Source: Alphaproteobacteria bacterium
GTDB lineage: Bacteria; Pseudomonadota; Alphaproteobacteria; Geminicoccales; Geminicoccaceae
DNA: 64,000 nt
Assembly (NCBI GenBank): GCA_026990035.1
Contig: JALSIM010000039.1
Span: 1 to 64,000, forward strand
Direction of reading: 5' to 3'
A program made the translations under genes and the position numbers. Below are positions 17,025 through 26,157 of this stretch, piece after piece. The first letter of the stretch is position 1; each line of letters begins with the position of its first letter. The notes beneath the pieces were generated by a model. The model saw only the letters and a program-made list of their open reading frames with translations. It was not told the origin of the DNA and made no database searches.

Positions 17025-18356
17025 ATGACCACCCCTCTCGTCATCACCGAATACGAGCGTCTGAGCGCCACCGAGCGCGAGCGGCTGCTGCACCGCGCCG
17101 AGCACGATCTTTCCGACATCATGGACCGGGTGCGGGCGATCATCGGCGCGGTCCGCGACGAGGGCGATGCGGCCCTCGCCCGCTTCGGCCGCGAGTTCGA
17201 CCGCGCCGACATCTCACCGGCGACGCTCCGGGCCACCCCCGAGGAGTTCGAGCGGGCTTTCGCCACCGTCGAACCCGAACTTCTGGAAGCGATCGAATAC
17301 GCGGTGGCCAACATCCGCCGCTTTCACGAAGCCCAGAAGCCGCAGTCCATGTGGCTGATGGAGACCCGGCCCGGCGTCTTCGCCGGCGAACGCAGCACGG
17401 CCATCCCCTCGGTGGCCTGTTACGTGCCCCGCGGCAAGGGCGCCTTTCCCTCGGTGATGATGATGACCACCATCCCCGCGGTGGTGGCCGGGGTTCCCGA
17501 GATCGTGGTGCTGACGCCGCCGACGCCGGAGGGCTCGGTGGACGTGGCGAGCCTGGTGGCCGCCCGTCTCGCCGGGATCGAGCGGGTCTACAAATGCGGC
17601 GGTGCGGCGGCGGTGGCGGCCGCCGCCTTCGGCACCGCCACCGTGCCCCGTTGCGCCAAGATCGTCGGCCCGGGCAGCCCCTGGGTGGTGGCCGCAAAGC
17701 GCCTGCTGGCCGACCGCATCGACACCGGTCCGCCGGCCGGACCGAGCGAATCCATCGTGCTCGCCGACGGCAGCGCCGATCCCGGGATCGCCGCCAGGGA
17801 TCTCTTGATCGAGGCCGAGCACGGCCCCGACAGTGCGGCCTGGCTGGTCACCGACAGCCGGCCCTTGGCCGAGGGGGTGGTCGGCGCGCTGCCCCGCCTT
17901 TGGGCGAGGATGGGCGAGCAGCGGGCGGCCTTCGCCCGCAGCGTGCTGACCGGCCGCCGCGGCGGCATCCTGCTGGTCCGCGACATGGACCAGGGAATCG
18001 ACTTCGTGAACGCCTTCGCCCCGGAACATCTCGAGATCCTGAGCGCCGATCCCTGGGCGCTCGCCGCCCGCGTCCGCCACGCCGGCGAGATCCTGCTCGG
18101 TCGCCACACACCCATCACCCTCGGCAACTTCGTGATCGGCCCCAACTGCGTGCTGCCCACAGGCGGCCATGCCCGGACCCATTCGCCGCTGTCGGTGCAG
18201 GATTTCACGAAGCGCACCTCCCTCGCCTACGTGACCGCCGACGTCTACCCGGAACTCGCCCGTCACGCCCGCGTGCTGGCCGGGTACGAGGGCTTCGACG
18301 CCCATGCCGAGGCGGTCGCCGGGCGCCGGCCGGGGAAGCGTGGCGAGGAACGCTGA
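17025..18356 (+). CDS. Histidinol-dehydrogenase paralogue (sulfopropanediol-dehydrogenase/HpsN-like branch)
   Basis: 443-residue NAD-dependent alcohol/aldehyde dehydrogenase of the HisD fold. Conserved features are the catalytic pair E334/H335 (APEHLEI) and two of the HisD zinc ligands, H266 (EAEHGPDS) and H427 (DAHAEAV). Two others differ: E263 replaces Gln and N368 (LGNF) replaces Asp. The HisD PNHVLPT motif is PNCVLPTGG. These changes and its place at the end of an ABC importer operon argue against a histidine-biosynthesis role. A catabolic oxidation of an imported alcohol, as for HpsN-type enzymes, is more likely. No his genes are nearby. Confidence 0.82.
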   Translation: MTTPLVITEYERLSATERERLLHRAEHDLSDIMDRVRAIIGAVRDEGDAALARFGREFDRADISPATLRATPEEFERAFATVEPELLEAIEYAVANIRRFHEAQKPQSMWLMETRPGVFAGERSTAIPSVACYVPRGKGAFPSVMMMTTIPAVVAGVPEIVVLTPPTPEGSVDVASLVAARLAGIERVYKCGGAAAVAAAAFGTATVPRCAKIVGPGSPWVVAAKRLLADRIDTGPPAGPSESIVLADGSADPGIAARDLLIEAEHGPDSAAWLVTDSRPLAEGVVGALPRLWARMGEQRAAFARSVLTGRRGGILLVRDMDQGIDFVNAFAPEHLEILSADPWALAARVRHAGEILLGRHTPITLGNFVIGPNCVLPTGGHARTHSPLSVQDFTKRTSLAYVTADVYPELARHARVLAGYEGFDAHAEAVAGRRPGKRGEER

Positions 18357-18365
18357 AGCGGAAGC

Positions 18366-19808
18366 TCAGGGGAGGACGGCGAGGTCGAGCGGCCGGTCGA
18401 CGCCCGCGACCGCCCGGTTCCGGCGGATCTTCCACCGCCGTCTTCCGGCGTAGCCCTGGGCGCAGGCCCGCTCCAGCATCGCGAACGGCACGATCGCCCG
18501 CACGGTCTCGGCCCTGCAATGCTTCTCCAGTTTCGCGGCGAGGTTCACCGGCTCGCCGATCACCGTGTATTCGAGCCGCTGGGCGTCGCCGACGGTGCCG
18601 AACATCACCCGGCCGGCCGCCGCCGCCGCCACCACCTCGGGCGCCGGCAGGCCTCGTCCTCGCCGCTCCTCGTGCCAGGCCTCCCCGGCCGCCAGCAGTT
18701 CCTCGACGGCCAGCAGCGCCTCGCGGGCGAAGCCGTCGGATTCCCTCGCCACCCCGAAGCTGGCCAGGATGCCGTCGCCCATGAACTTGTCGATGCTGCC
18801 GCCGCAGCTCCGGATCGCCGCCACCATCCGGGTCTGATATTCGGAGAGGAGGGCCATCACCTCCGCCGGCTCCAGCCGGCTCGCGGTCGGGGTGAATCCC
18901 CGCAGATCGACATAGAGAACGGCCGCCTCGCGAAGTTCCGCCCGGCCCGGAACCAGCGCCTCGTCGGTCGCGGCGATCCGCCCCGCGACCTCGGGGGCGA
19001 AGAAGCGCGACAGCTCCCGGGTCGCCTGATGCTCGATCGCCGCCCGGATCATGAGCTTGCGGGCGCGGTGCAGGGTGAGGGCGAGGATCGCCGTCACCAT
19101 CAGGATCGAGACCACCTTGTCGAACTCGGCGCCGAGCAGGATCTTGAAGGACATGGTGTATTCGAGATAGTCGCGGGTGATCTCCATCTCGCTCTGGTCG
19201 ACCACCGCATAGGCCAGTAGCAGCAGCCATCCCGCCGCTCCCGCCAAGCCGCAGAGGATCACGTAGCCGGGCTCGAAGCGCAGCGCCCGCAAGGCGATCA
19301 GGATGAAGATGTACATCAGCGTCGGCGCCTTCAGATAGATCGCCGGCGGCGCCTGATACTGGAGATGGAAGCTCCAGATGGTGACCATCAGCAGAGCCAC
19401 GTCCATCACCACCGACAGACAGAGAAAGACGGTCCCCAGCCGCCCCCTGAGCGCGAGCGCGAACCGGACCAGCGTGAAGAGGGTATAGGCGGCGAGAGCG
19501 ATGGGCACCGGCTCGAACGGAACGTCGGGAGGGAAGGCCTTGGGGGCCAGGCTGTAGAGGGTGGCGAAGGTGGCCACCGCCAGGAGCTGGATGCAGCTCA
19601 CGATGATCTCGCTGCCGTCCTGATCGCGCCGGATGGCTTCGGCGACCCGTGCCGGAACGCGGGCCGGCGCCGGTGGCCCCAGCAGCAGATGCGCGAGACG
19701 TCGAAGCCGACCCGGGGGTGCCGGGCCGCGCACGGATCGGGTCGCCGGGGTCACTTCGGTGGTCCGTTCTCCGGGAAGGGAGCGGGGTTCCTGGCCCGCC
19801 CGCATCAT
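18366..19808 (-). CDS. Membrane-bound class III adenylate/guanylate cyclase
   Basis: 480 residues: an N-terminal membrane region with about five to six helices, then a class III nucleotide cyclase domain. Metal-binding Asp residues lie in AVLYVDLRGFTP and DKFMGDGILASFG, and the purine/ribose-binding region is YTVIGEPVNLAAKLEKH. It would make cAMP (or cGMP) from a nucleotide triphosphate on the cytoplasmic side in response to a membrane signal; the nucleotide is not settled. ATG 19808 is used; its ribosome-binding site is weak. It converges with the histidinol-dehydrogenase paralogue, with a 9-bp gap. Confidence 0.86.
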   Translation of the reverse strand: MMRAGQEPRSLPGERTTEVTPATRSVRGPAPPGRLRRLAHLLLGPPAPARVPARVAEAIRRDQDGSEIIVSCIQLLAVATFATLYSLAPKAFPPDVPFEPVPIALAAYTLFTLVRFALALRGRLGTVFLCLSVVMDVALLMVTIWSFHLQYQAPPAIYLKAPTLMYIFILIALRALRFEPGYVILCGLAGAAGWLLLLAYAVVDQSEMEITRDYLEYTMSFKILLGAEFDKVVSILMVTAILALTLHRARKLMIRAAIEHQATRELSRFFAPEVAGRIAATDEALVPGRAELREAAVLYVDLRGFTPTASRLEPAEVMALLSEYQTRMVAAIRSCGGSIDKFMGDGILASFGVARESDGFAREALLAVEELLAAGEAWHEERRGRGLPAPEVVAAAAAGRVMFGTVGDAQRLEYTVIGEPVNLAAKLEKHCRAETVRAIVPFAMLERACAQGYAGRRRWKIRRNRAVAGVDRPLDLAVLP

Positions 19809-20023
19809 GTCCGTTTCCCGCCACCGGGAACAAGAGCCGAAACCTCGCAGCCCCGTCAGAAACGCGTGAGCCGGGGCGGCGAGGAACGGGCCGGCGGCGG
19901 ATGCGCGGCTTGCATTGCTGCAATGCGAAAAACTCGCTTCTCCACGGCCTCGCCGGTCGCCATATCCTGCGCGGCCCGGTGAATACCCGCCGGAGCCGAC
20001 TGCCTGCGGAAAGGTCGAAAGCC

Positions 20024-20275
20024 ATGTCGGTACAGATTGCACGCCCGGGAATCATCATCCGGGACCGCGAAGGGAAGGGCCGCCTGCGGGAAGCCGTCGG
20101 CAAGCGCCTCGCGGCTCTGGTCGAGCGCCTGAAGCGTCGGCTCGAGGAGGAGCGTCGCTATCGGCAGACGGTGCGCGAGCTGATGAGCCTCGATGATCGC
20201 GAGCTCGACGACATCGGCATCAGCCGCGGCCGGATCCGTGAGATCGCGCGCAATCTCGCGCGCGGCGAGACGTGA
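20024..20275 (+). CDS. DUF1127 domain protein
   Basis: 83 residues. The C-terminal half carries the DUF1127 pattern: a basic, helical RRYRQTVRELMSLDDREL-type segment followed by DDIGISRGRIREIARN. Small alphaproteobacterial proteins of this family are Arg-rich, and some have been linked to RNA turnover or phosphate and stress responses; the role here is unknown. An upstream GGAAAGG supports ATG 20024. It diverges from the cyclase and is followed by a strong hairpin. Confidence 0.88.
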   Translation: MSVQIARPGIIIRDREGKGRLREAVGKRLAALVERLKRRLEEERRYRQTVRELMSLDDRELDDIGISRGRIREIARNLARGET

Positions 20276-20307
20276 GCCGCACCGCGGAAGGACCTGCGTT
20301 TCCCGGT

Positions 20308-20341
20308 CGACCGGCCGTCTTCGGGTGAAGGCGGCCGGTCG
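20308..20341. terminator. Bidirectional hairpin between convergent genes
   Basis: A 15-bp stem with one T-G pair (20308-20322 with 20327-20341) and a GGGT loop, between the DUF1127 stop and the CBS-protein stop on the other strand. No long U-tract on either side. Confidence 0.65.
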
Positions 20342-20355
20342 CGTTCCGGTACCTT

Positions 20356-21819
20356 TCAGACGATCCTGCCGGTGAGTTCCCCGCGCACCCGGCTACGGAA
20401 ATCGTTGATGGTCCGGAAATATTCCTTGAGCCGCTCCCGCTCGCGTTCGGTGAGAGTGGCGGGATCGACGAAATTGCCGACCTTCCTGCCCGCCTCGTAG
20501 TCGGCGATCTGCTGGCGGAGCTGCAGCCCGGTGAGAAAGGCGAAGGCCCCGCGCAGATAGTCCGCCTCGTTGCCGCTCATCGCCCCCCTGCCCTCGAGCG
20601 CCGCGATCCGGGCCAGGGTCCCGGTTTCCGGCACCGCCTCTTTGAGCGCCAGCAGGCGCACCGCCTCGGCCAAGGGGAGCGTCCCCCCGTACTTCAGATT
20701 GATGTGACCACGATGGGCGGGATCGTCCCGCTCCCGCACCAGCCGACCGAACAGGCCGATGGCCGCCCGATGCTCGGCCTGGACCTCGAACATCTGGTAG
20801 AGGAACGGCCGGTTGCCGGCGGCCGCCTCGGTGACGAAGCCGCGCAGCTCGGCGGCGAGTTCCCGGCGGCCGAACACCGGCCGGAAATCGAAGAAGATGT
20901 CGCAGAGCTGCAACATCATTTCGTGCAGCCGGCGCATCCACATCGACACCTGCGCCTTCCACTGCGGGAGCGTCTTGCGCCACAGAGGGTTGACGGCCAT
21001 GACCCCGCCCCGGCAGAGGGGGAAACCGAGTTCGTCGAGCGCCCGGACCATGCGCTCGGCGAGTTCGACGAACCAGGCATCGACGACATTGTGGCGGGAA
21101 TCGGGATAGTCCTCGAGGATGAAGCCGTTGTCCTGGTCGGGGAACAGATAGCTTTCGCCGCGCCCGCCCGAACCCATGACGATGCAGCAGAAGCCGACCG
21201 GCGGCTCGCCCCAGCCCGCTTCCCGCATCTCCTCGAGGGCGAGGCGCAGCACGCGGCGATAGAGGTCGTTGTTGATGTCGGAGATGAGCGCCTGGATGTC
21301 GGGAGCCGGGACGGCGTCGGCGAACAGCCGTCTCGCCACCTGCACCTGTGCCGCCTTGACCTGCTTCAGCCCCTCGAAACTCTCCTCGTGGGTCAGGCGA
21401 TCGATGTCCTCGACCAGCGGGCCGGCGGCCACCGCCAGGGCCTCGTGCAAGTAGAGCATGCCCACGAGACGCCCGCCCTCGTCGACCACCGGCATGTGCC
21501 GCAGCCGTTTGCGGCGCATGAAACCCACCGCCGTGTAGAGGGGATCCTCGGCGCCGACGGTCAGTACCGGCCGGGTCATGAAACCGGCGACCGGTCGCTC
21601 GCCGATACGCCGGCAGGCGATTCTGCGGACCACGTCCTGTTCGGTCAGAATCCCCTCGATCCGCCCTTCCGTCCCGGCGACCACCGCCGCCGAAGCGCCG
21701 GCCTCGACCATCCGCGCGACCACCCGGGCGGCGGCCTCTTCCGGCGACGCCACCACCGGCGGCGCCGCCATGTGCTCGCTCACGATCCGGCGGAAAACGG
21801 CGGTCTGCGAGGTCGGCAT
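20356..21819 (-). CDS. CBS-pair / DUF294 putative nucleotidyltransferase signalling protein
   Basis: 487 residues. Two CBS motifs (about 10-140) would sense adenine nucleotides. A DUF294 nucleotidyltransferase-like domain with GSGGRGESYLFPDQDNG (about 215-231) follows, and then a helical DUF294 C-terminal domain. The G-S/G-x8-D-x-D arrangement matches active nucleotidyltransferases such as GlnD, so activity is possible. The family is usually annotated as a signal-transduction protein without a known target. Most homologues also carry a cyclic-nucleotide-binding domain; this one does not, although a cyclase is encoded about 550 bp away. Confidence 0.85.
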   Translation of the reverse strand: MPTSQTAVFRRIVSEHMAAPPVVASPEEAAARVVARMVEAGASAAVVAGTEGRIEGILTEQDVVRRIACRRIGERPVAGFMTRPVLTVGAEDPLYTAVGFMRRKRLRHMPVVDEGGRLVGMLYLHEALAVAAGPLVEDIDRLTHEESFEGLKQVKAAQVQVARRLFADAVPAPDIQALISDINNDLYRRVLRLALEEMREAGWGEPPVGFCCIVMGSGGRGESYLFPDQDNGFILEDYPDSRHNVVDAWFVELAERMVRALDELGFPLCRGGVMAVNPLWRKTLPQWKAQVSMWMRRLHEMMLQLCDIFFDFRPVFGRRELAAELRGFVTEAAAGNRPFLYQMFEVQAEHRAAIGLFGRLVRERDDPAHRGHINLKYGGTLPLAEAVRLLALKEAVPETGTLARIAALEGRGAMSGNEADYLRGAFAFLTGLQLRQQIADYEAGRKVGNFVDPATLTERERERLKEYFRTINDFRSRVRGELTGRIV

Positions 21820-21891
21820 GCGGAGTCCCGGGCTGGCTACCGGCAGTCTAGCCGGCGATGGCCGACAGGCAAGCGCGGTGCGGAAAGGTTA

Positions 21892-21917
21892 GGCCCCCGC
21901 CCTCGCGGGCGGGGGCC
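21892..21917 (-). terminator. Hairpin terminator of the inositol-type ABC operon
   Basis: A perfect 11-bp G+C-only stem (21892-21902 with 21907-21917) with a 4-base loop, 45 bp past the ATPase stop on the minus strand, followed on that strand by TAACCTTTCC. It separates the operon from the CBS gene. Confidence 0.7.
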
Positions 21918-21961
21918 CTTTCGGGCGCCGGGGGAGGCGCTGCGCCCGAACCGGTGAACGG

Positions 21962-22878
21962 CTACGACCCGTCGCGTCGCAGCCGGTGTTCCTGTGCGGC
22001 GAGCTTCTCGTCCAGCTCCACCTCTTTCTCGAGTTCTTCCGCCACCTCTTCCTCGACCGCCGCAGCCTCGGGCTGCCGCGCGCGATCGGAGCGTGCGAAC
22101 TCGGCCAGCTCCGTGCTCAGCTCCTCCAGCTCCTTGCCACCGGCCATCATGTTGAGGAGCTGCTCACGGGTGATTTCGTCCTTGCGGAAAGTGCCCAGAG
22201 TCTTGCCACGATTCAAGACCGTAAACACATCCCCCACCGCCCAGGCGTGATGGACGTTGTGGGTGATGAAGACGACCCCGAGGTTGCGGGCCCGGGCCTG
22301 GGCAACATAGCGAAGCACAACGGATGCCTGCTTCACGCCGAGGGCCGAGGTGGGCTCGTCGAGGATCAGCACCTTGGCCCCGAAGTAGACCGCGCGGGCG
22401 ATCGCGACACATTGTCGCTCACCACCCGACAGTGTGCCGACCGCCTGGGTAGGATCGCGGACGTCGATGCCAATCTTGGCCATTTCTTCCCTGGCGATGG
22501 CGTTGGCCCGCTTCATGTCGAGCCGCTCGAACAGGCCGCGCCCGCGGGTCACGCTCTTCTCCCGGCCCATGAAGAAATTGCGGGTGATGCTCATGAGCGG
22601 GATCATCGCCAGATCTTGGTAGACGGTGGCGATGCCGCGATCGAGGGCGTCCCGCGGGCTCTCGAAGACGATGGGCCGGCCCTCGAGCAGGATCTCCCCT
22701 TCGCTGGGCTTGTGAACCCCGGAGAGGGTCTTGATCAGGGTCGATTTGCCGGCGCCGTTGTCGCCGAGCAGGCAGTGCACCTGTCCGGGCCAGACCGTCA
22801 TCGACACTCCGGAGAGGGCGATCACGGTCCCGAAATGCTTGGAGACGTCGCGCACCTCGATGAGGGGAACCTCCGCCA

Positions 22879-22879
<1 letters not shown>
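21962..22879 (-). CDS. iatA: Sugar/inositol ABC transporter ATP-binding protein
   Basis: 305 residues with a single ATPase domain: Walker [10 protein letters not shown], signature [15 protein letters not shown], Walker [13 protein letters not shown] and the switch His in [14 protein letters not shown]. This is the FrcA/IatA type, half the length of the duplicated RbsA/MglA ATPases. An unusual acidic, coiled-coil-like tail of about 45 residues follows ([18 protein letters not shown]). The inositol assignment comes from the divergent iolR-iolC-iolB genes. The start codon overlaps the permease stop. Confidence 0.87.
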
Positions 22880-23985
<1,106 letters not shown>

Positions 23986-24042
23986 TCTCCAACCTCCCCG
24001 GTACCGACGGTGGTCGCGCGCCACCTCCCTGCCTGCGGAGCG

Positions 24043-24070
24043 GCCGGTGCCACCGGGCGGCGGCACCGGC
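24043..24070 (-). other. Intercistronic stem-loop between binding protein and permease genes
   Basis: Perfect inverted repeat GCCGGTGCC (24043-24051) / GGCACCGGC (24062-24070) with a 10-base loop. In many ABC operons a stem-loop behind the binding-protein gene stabilises its mRNA or reduces read-through, giving excess binding protein. That role is inferred. Confidence 0.5.
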
Positions 24071-24086
24071 TCCGATCATCCGCCGA

Positions 24087-25025
24087 TCAGCGGATGCCCT
24101 GCTTGCTGAGCTCGATCACCTGGGCCGCGTTCTCCGGCGTCACGAAACCCGGGCCGGTCATCACCACGCCGGCCGGCATCAGGCCGTATTTGGCGTTCAG
24201 GGTCAGGAAGACGACCGGCAGATAGCCCTGGAGATACTGCTGCTGATCGATGGCGAACAGCATCTTGCCGGCCTCGAGCGCGGTCAGCACCGCCGGCGAA
24301 AGATCGAAGGTGGCGAGCTTGACGGAGCCGAGCAGCCCCAGATCCTCGAGCGCCTGCATCGCCGGCTCGGCGGCCGACGGACCGAGCGTGAGCACCCCCT
24401 CGGTGTCCGGCGCGGCGGCGAAATGGGCCTTGATGGCGTTGGCGATCTCGGTCGGATCCATGCTCACCGCCAGCACCTTGACATCGCCCCCGAGCCCTTC
24501 GGCGAAGCCTTCGCAGCGCAGATCGAGGGCGACGTTGCCGACCTCCTGGTTGACGCAGATGGCCTTCTTGACGCCGGCCGCCGCCATCCGCTTGCCGCCA
24601 CCGAGCCCGGCCTCGAACTCCGTCTGGCCGACGTGCACGCGTACCCCGAGCTTCTCGTAGACGTCGGAGCCGGAATTCATCGACACCACCGGAATGCCGG
24701 CCTTGACCGCGTTGGAGATGGAGGGGCCGAGGGCGTCGGCGTCGGGAATGGAGACGACGAGTCCGTCGGGGGCCGAGGCCACGGCGGCGTCGATGAGCTG
24801 GCTCATCTTGACCATGTCGAAGGTCTCGGGCGCCCGGTATTCGACGTTGACGCCCATGTCCTTCTGGGCCGAATCGACGCCGTTCTTGACCACCGACCAG
24901 AAGGGATCGGACGCCTGGCCGTGAGAGACGACGACGATCCGGACGTCCTCGCCGGCCGTCGCCGCGGAGCCCAGCACGCCGGTCGCCAGCAGGGCGACGG
25001 CGGCGAATTTCGTGATCGATCGCAT
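24087..25025 (-). CDS. ibpA: Periplasmic sugar/inositol-binding protein
   Basis: 312 residues with a Sec signal peptide ([20 protein letters not shown], cleavage near ATAGE). It has a type I periplasmic binding fold, as in ribose-, fructose- and inositol-binding proteins: [47 protein letters not shown] and a C-terminal [14 protein letters not shown] hinge segment. It captures the ligand in the periplasm for the permease/ATPase pair encoded downstream. GGGAGG precedes the ATG. It is divergent from iolR across a 195-bp region with several GGAA-N6-TTCC-like boxes. Confidence 0.88.
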   Translation of the reverse strand: MRSITKFAAVALLATGVLGSAATAGEDVRIVVVSHGQASDPFWSVVKNGVDSAQKDMGVNVEYRAPETFDMVKMSQLIDAAVASAPDGLVVSIPDADALGPSISNAVKAGIPVVSMNSGSDVYEKLGVRVHVGQTEFEAGLGGGKRMAAAGVKKAICVNQEVGNVALDLRCEGFAEGLGGDVKVLAVSMDPTEIANAIKAHFAAAPDTEGVLTLGPSAAEPAMQALEDLGLLGSVKLATFDLSPAVLTALEAGKMLFAIDQQQYLQGYLPVVFLTLNAKYGLMPAGVVMTGPGFVTPENAAQVIELSKQGIR

Positions 25026-25093
25026 GGCGGTAACCTCCCGGTTCTCGAGCTCTTGCCGTGACGCGACGGCCCGTGGACCGACGCATGACGTGT

Positions 25094-25174
25094 AGAACTC
25101 GGTTTTCATATTCGCGTCAATATGGAATACACATTCCAGCACCGCTGTAAAGCGGATTCTGGAACGTTTGATCC
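25094..25174. promoter_or_regulatory. Cluster of IolR-like operator boxes in the ibpA-iolR intergenic region
   Basis: GGAA-N6-TTCC is perfect at 25124-25137 and lies in a longer palindrome TGGAAT-ACAC-ATTCCA. Near copies are AGAA-N6-TTTC at 25094-25107 and GGAA-N6-ATCC at 25161-25174. A related inverted repeat GTTCC/GGAAC lies at 25181-25195. The GGAA-N6-TTCC pattern is, to my knowledge, the one proposed for the RpiR-type IolR of Sinorhizobium. The sites could repress both divergent units. Confidence 0.65.
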
Positions 25175-25220
25175 AGCCGCGTTCCATGGCGGAACGAACC
25201 TGCATCCCAGGAGGCCAGGG

Positions 25221-26096
25221 GTGAACAGAAGCGGGAAACGGCCACCGGATACCTTCGACGAGCTGCGGGCCCTCATCGCCGAACGGCACGGGCAGCTCAG
25301 CGCGCGGCTGCGGGACATCGCCGAGTTCTCCCTCGCCCATCCCGAGGAGGTGGCGCTGGAAACCGTCGCCACCCTGGCCCGGCGCGCCGGGGCGCCGCCT
25401 TCGGCCCTGGTCCGCTTCGCCCAGGCGCTGGGCTTCGAAGGTTTCTCGCAGATGCAGCGGGTGTTCCGGGACCGGCTGGTGACCCGGATCCCCTCCTACG
25501 CCGAACGCATCCGCCGCGCCGGTCGGCCCGACAGCCGCCGCGCCCCGCCGCTGCAGGCCTTCGCCGAGGCCACCATGCAGGCGGTGGGCCGGCTCCGCGC
25601 CGAACTGTCCGAGCAGACGCTGGAACAGGGGGCGGAGCTGCTGGCGGCCGCGGACACCATCCATCTCGTCGGCCAGCGGCGCAGCTTTCCGGTGGTCGCC
25701 TACCTCGCCTACGCCTTCGCCCATCTCGGCCGCCGCGCCCATCTCCTCGACGGGGTGGGCGGCATGCTGGGCCAGCAGGCCGACGCCATGCGTCCGGGCG
25801 ACGTGCTGCTCGCCTCGAGCTTCAAGCCCTATGCCCGGGAAACCCTCGAAGTCGTGGAGCAGGCGGTGGCGCTGGACGTGCCGGTGATCGCCGTCACCGA
25901 TCTGCCGCTGAGCCCGCTCGCCCGCCTCGGCCGCGTCATCCTCCCGGTCGAGGATGCCGAGGTCGAGGGAGTCCGCGGCCTGCCGGCGGCGATGAGCGCC
26001 GCTTCGGCGCTGGTTCTGGCGCTGGGCCGCAAGCTGGTGTCGGAGAGCGGAGCCGGAGCGGCGAATTCCGTCGAGAACGCACGTTCTACGACTTGA
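25221..26096 (+). CDS. iolR: RpiR-family transcriptional regulator, probable inositol repressor IolR
   Basis: 291 residues: an N-terminal RpiR helix-turn-helix (about 10-85, [19 protein letters not shown]-like) and a C-terminal SIS sugar-phosphate-binding domain (about 120-260, with [17 protein letters not shown]). RpiR proteins usually repress until a pathway sugar phosphate binds. The ligand here is probably a phosphorylated inositol-pathway intermediate, inferred from neighbours. The GTG start at 25221 has AGGAGG eight bases upstream; upstream in-frame sequence overlaps the operator boxes and is unlikely to be coding. It lies 61 bp before iolC. Confidence 0.88.
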   Translation: MNRSGKRPPDTFDELRALIAERHGQLSARLRDIAEFSLAHPEEVALETVATLARRAGAPPSALVRFAQALGFEGFSQMQRVFRDRLVTRIPSYAERIRRAGRPDSRRAPPLQAFAEATMQAVGRLRAELSEQTLEQGAELLAAADTIHLVGQRRSFPVVAYLAYAFAHLGRRAHLLDGVGGMLGQQADAMRPGDVLLASSFKPYARETLEVVEQAVALDVPVIAVTDLPLSPLARLGRVILPVEDAEVEGVRGLPAAMSAASALVLALGRKLVSESGAGAANSVENARSTT

Positions 26097-26118
26097 TCAT
26101 TCCTGGAACGTATGTTTC
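26074..26118 (+). promoter_or_regulatory. Two IolR-like boxes between iolR and iolC
   Basis: AGAACGCACGTTCT (26074-26087) is a perfect palindrome of the form AGAA-N6-TTCT overlapping the end of iolR. GGAA-N6-TTTC (26105-26118) lies 40 bp before the iolC start. Both resemble the GGAA-N6-TTCC box upstream and suggest separate control of iolC-iolB. Confidence 0.5.
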
Positions 26119-26157
26119 AAAACCGGCGCCCAGGCGATGCACACCGGGAGGGACGCC

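Noticed and set aside
17025-18356. Calling this gene hisD for histidine biosynthesis
   Set aside because: Two zinc-ligand positions and the PNHVLPT His differ, and it ends a transporter operon with no his genes nearby.
25122-25220. Longer N-terminus for the RpiR regulator from an ATG at 25122
   Set aside because: It would place the operator palindromes inside the coding region. The GTG at 25221 has AGGAGG at good spacing and the conserved helix-turn-helix begins soon after.
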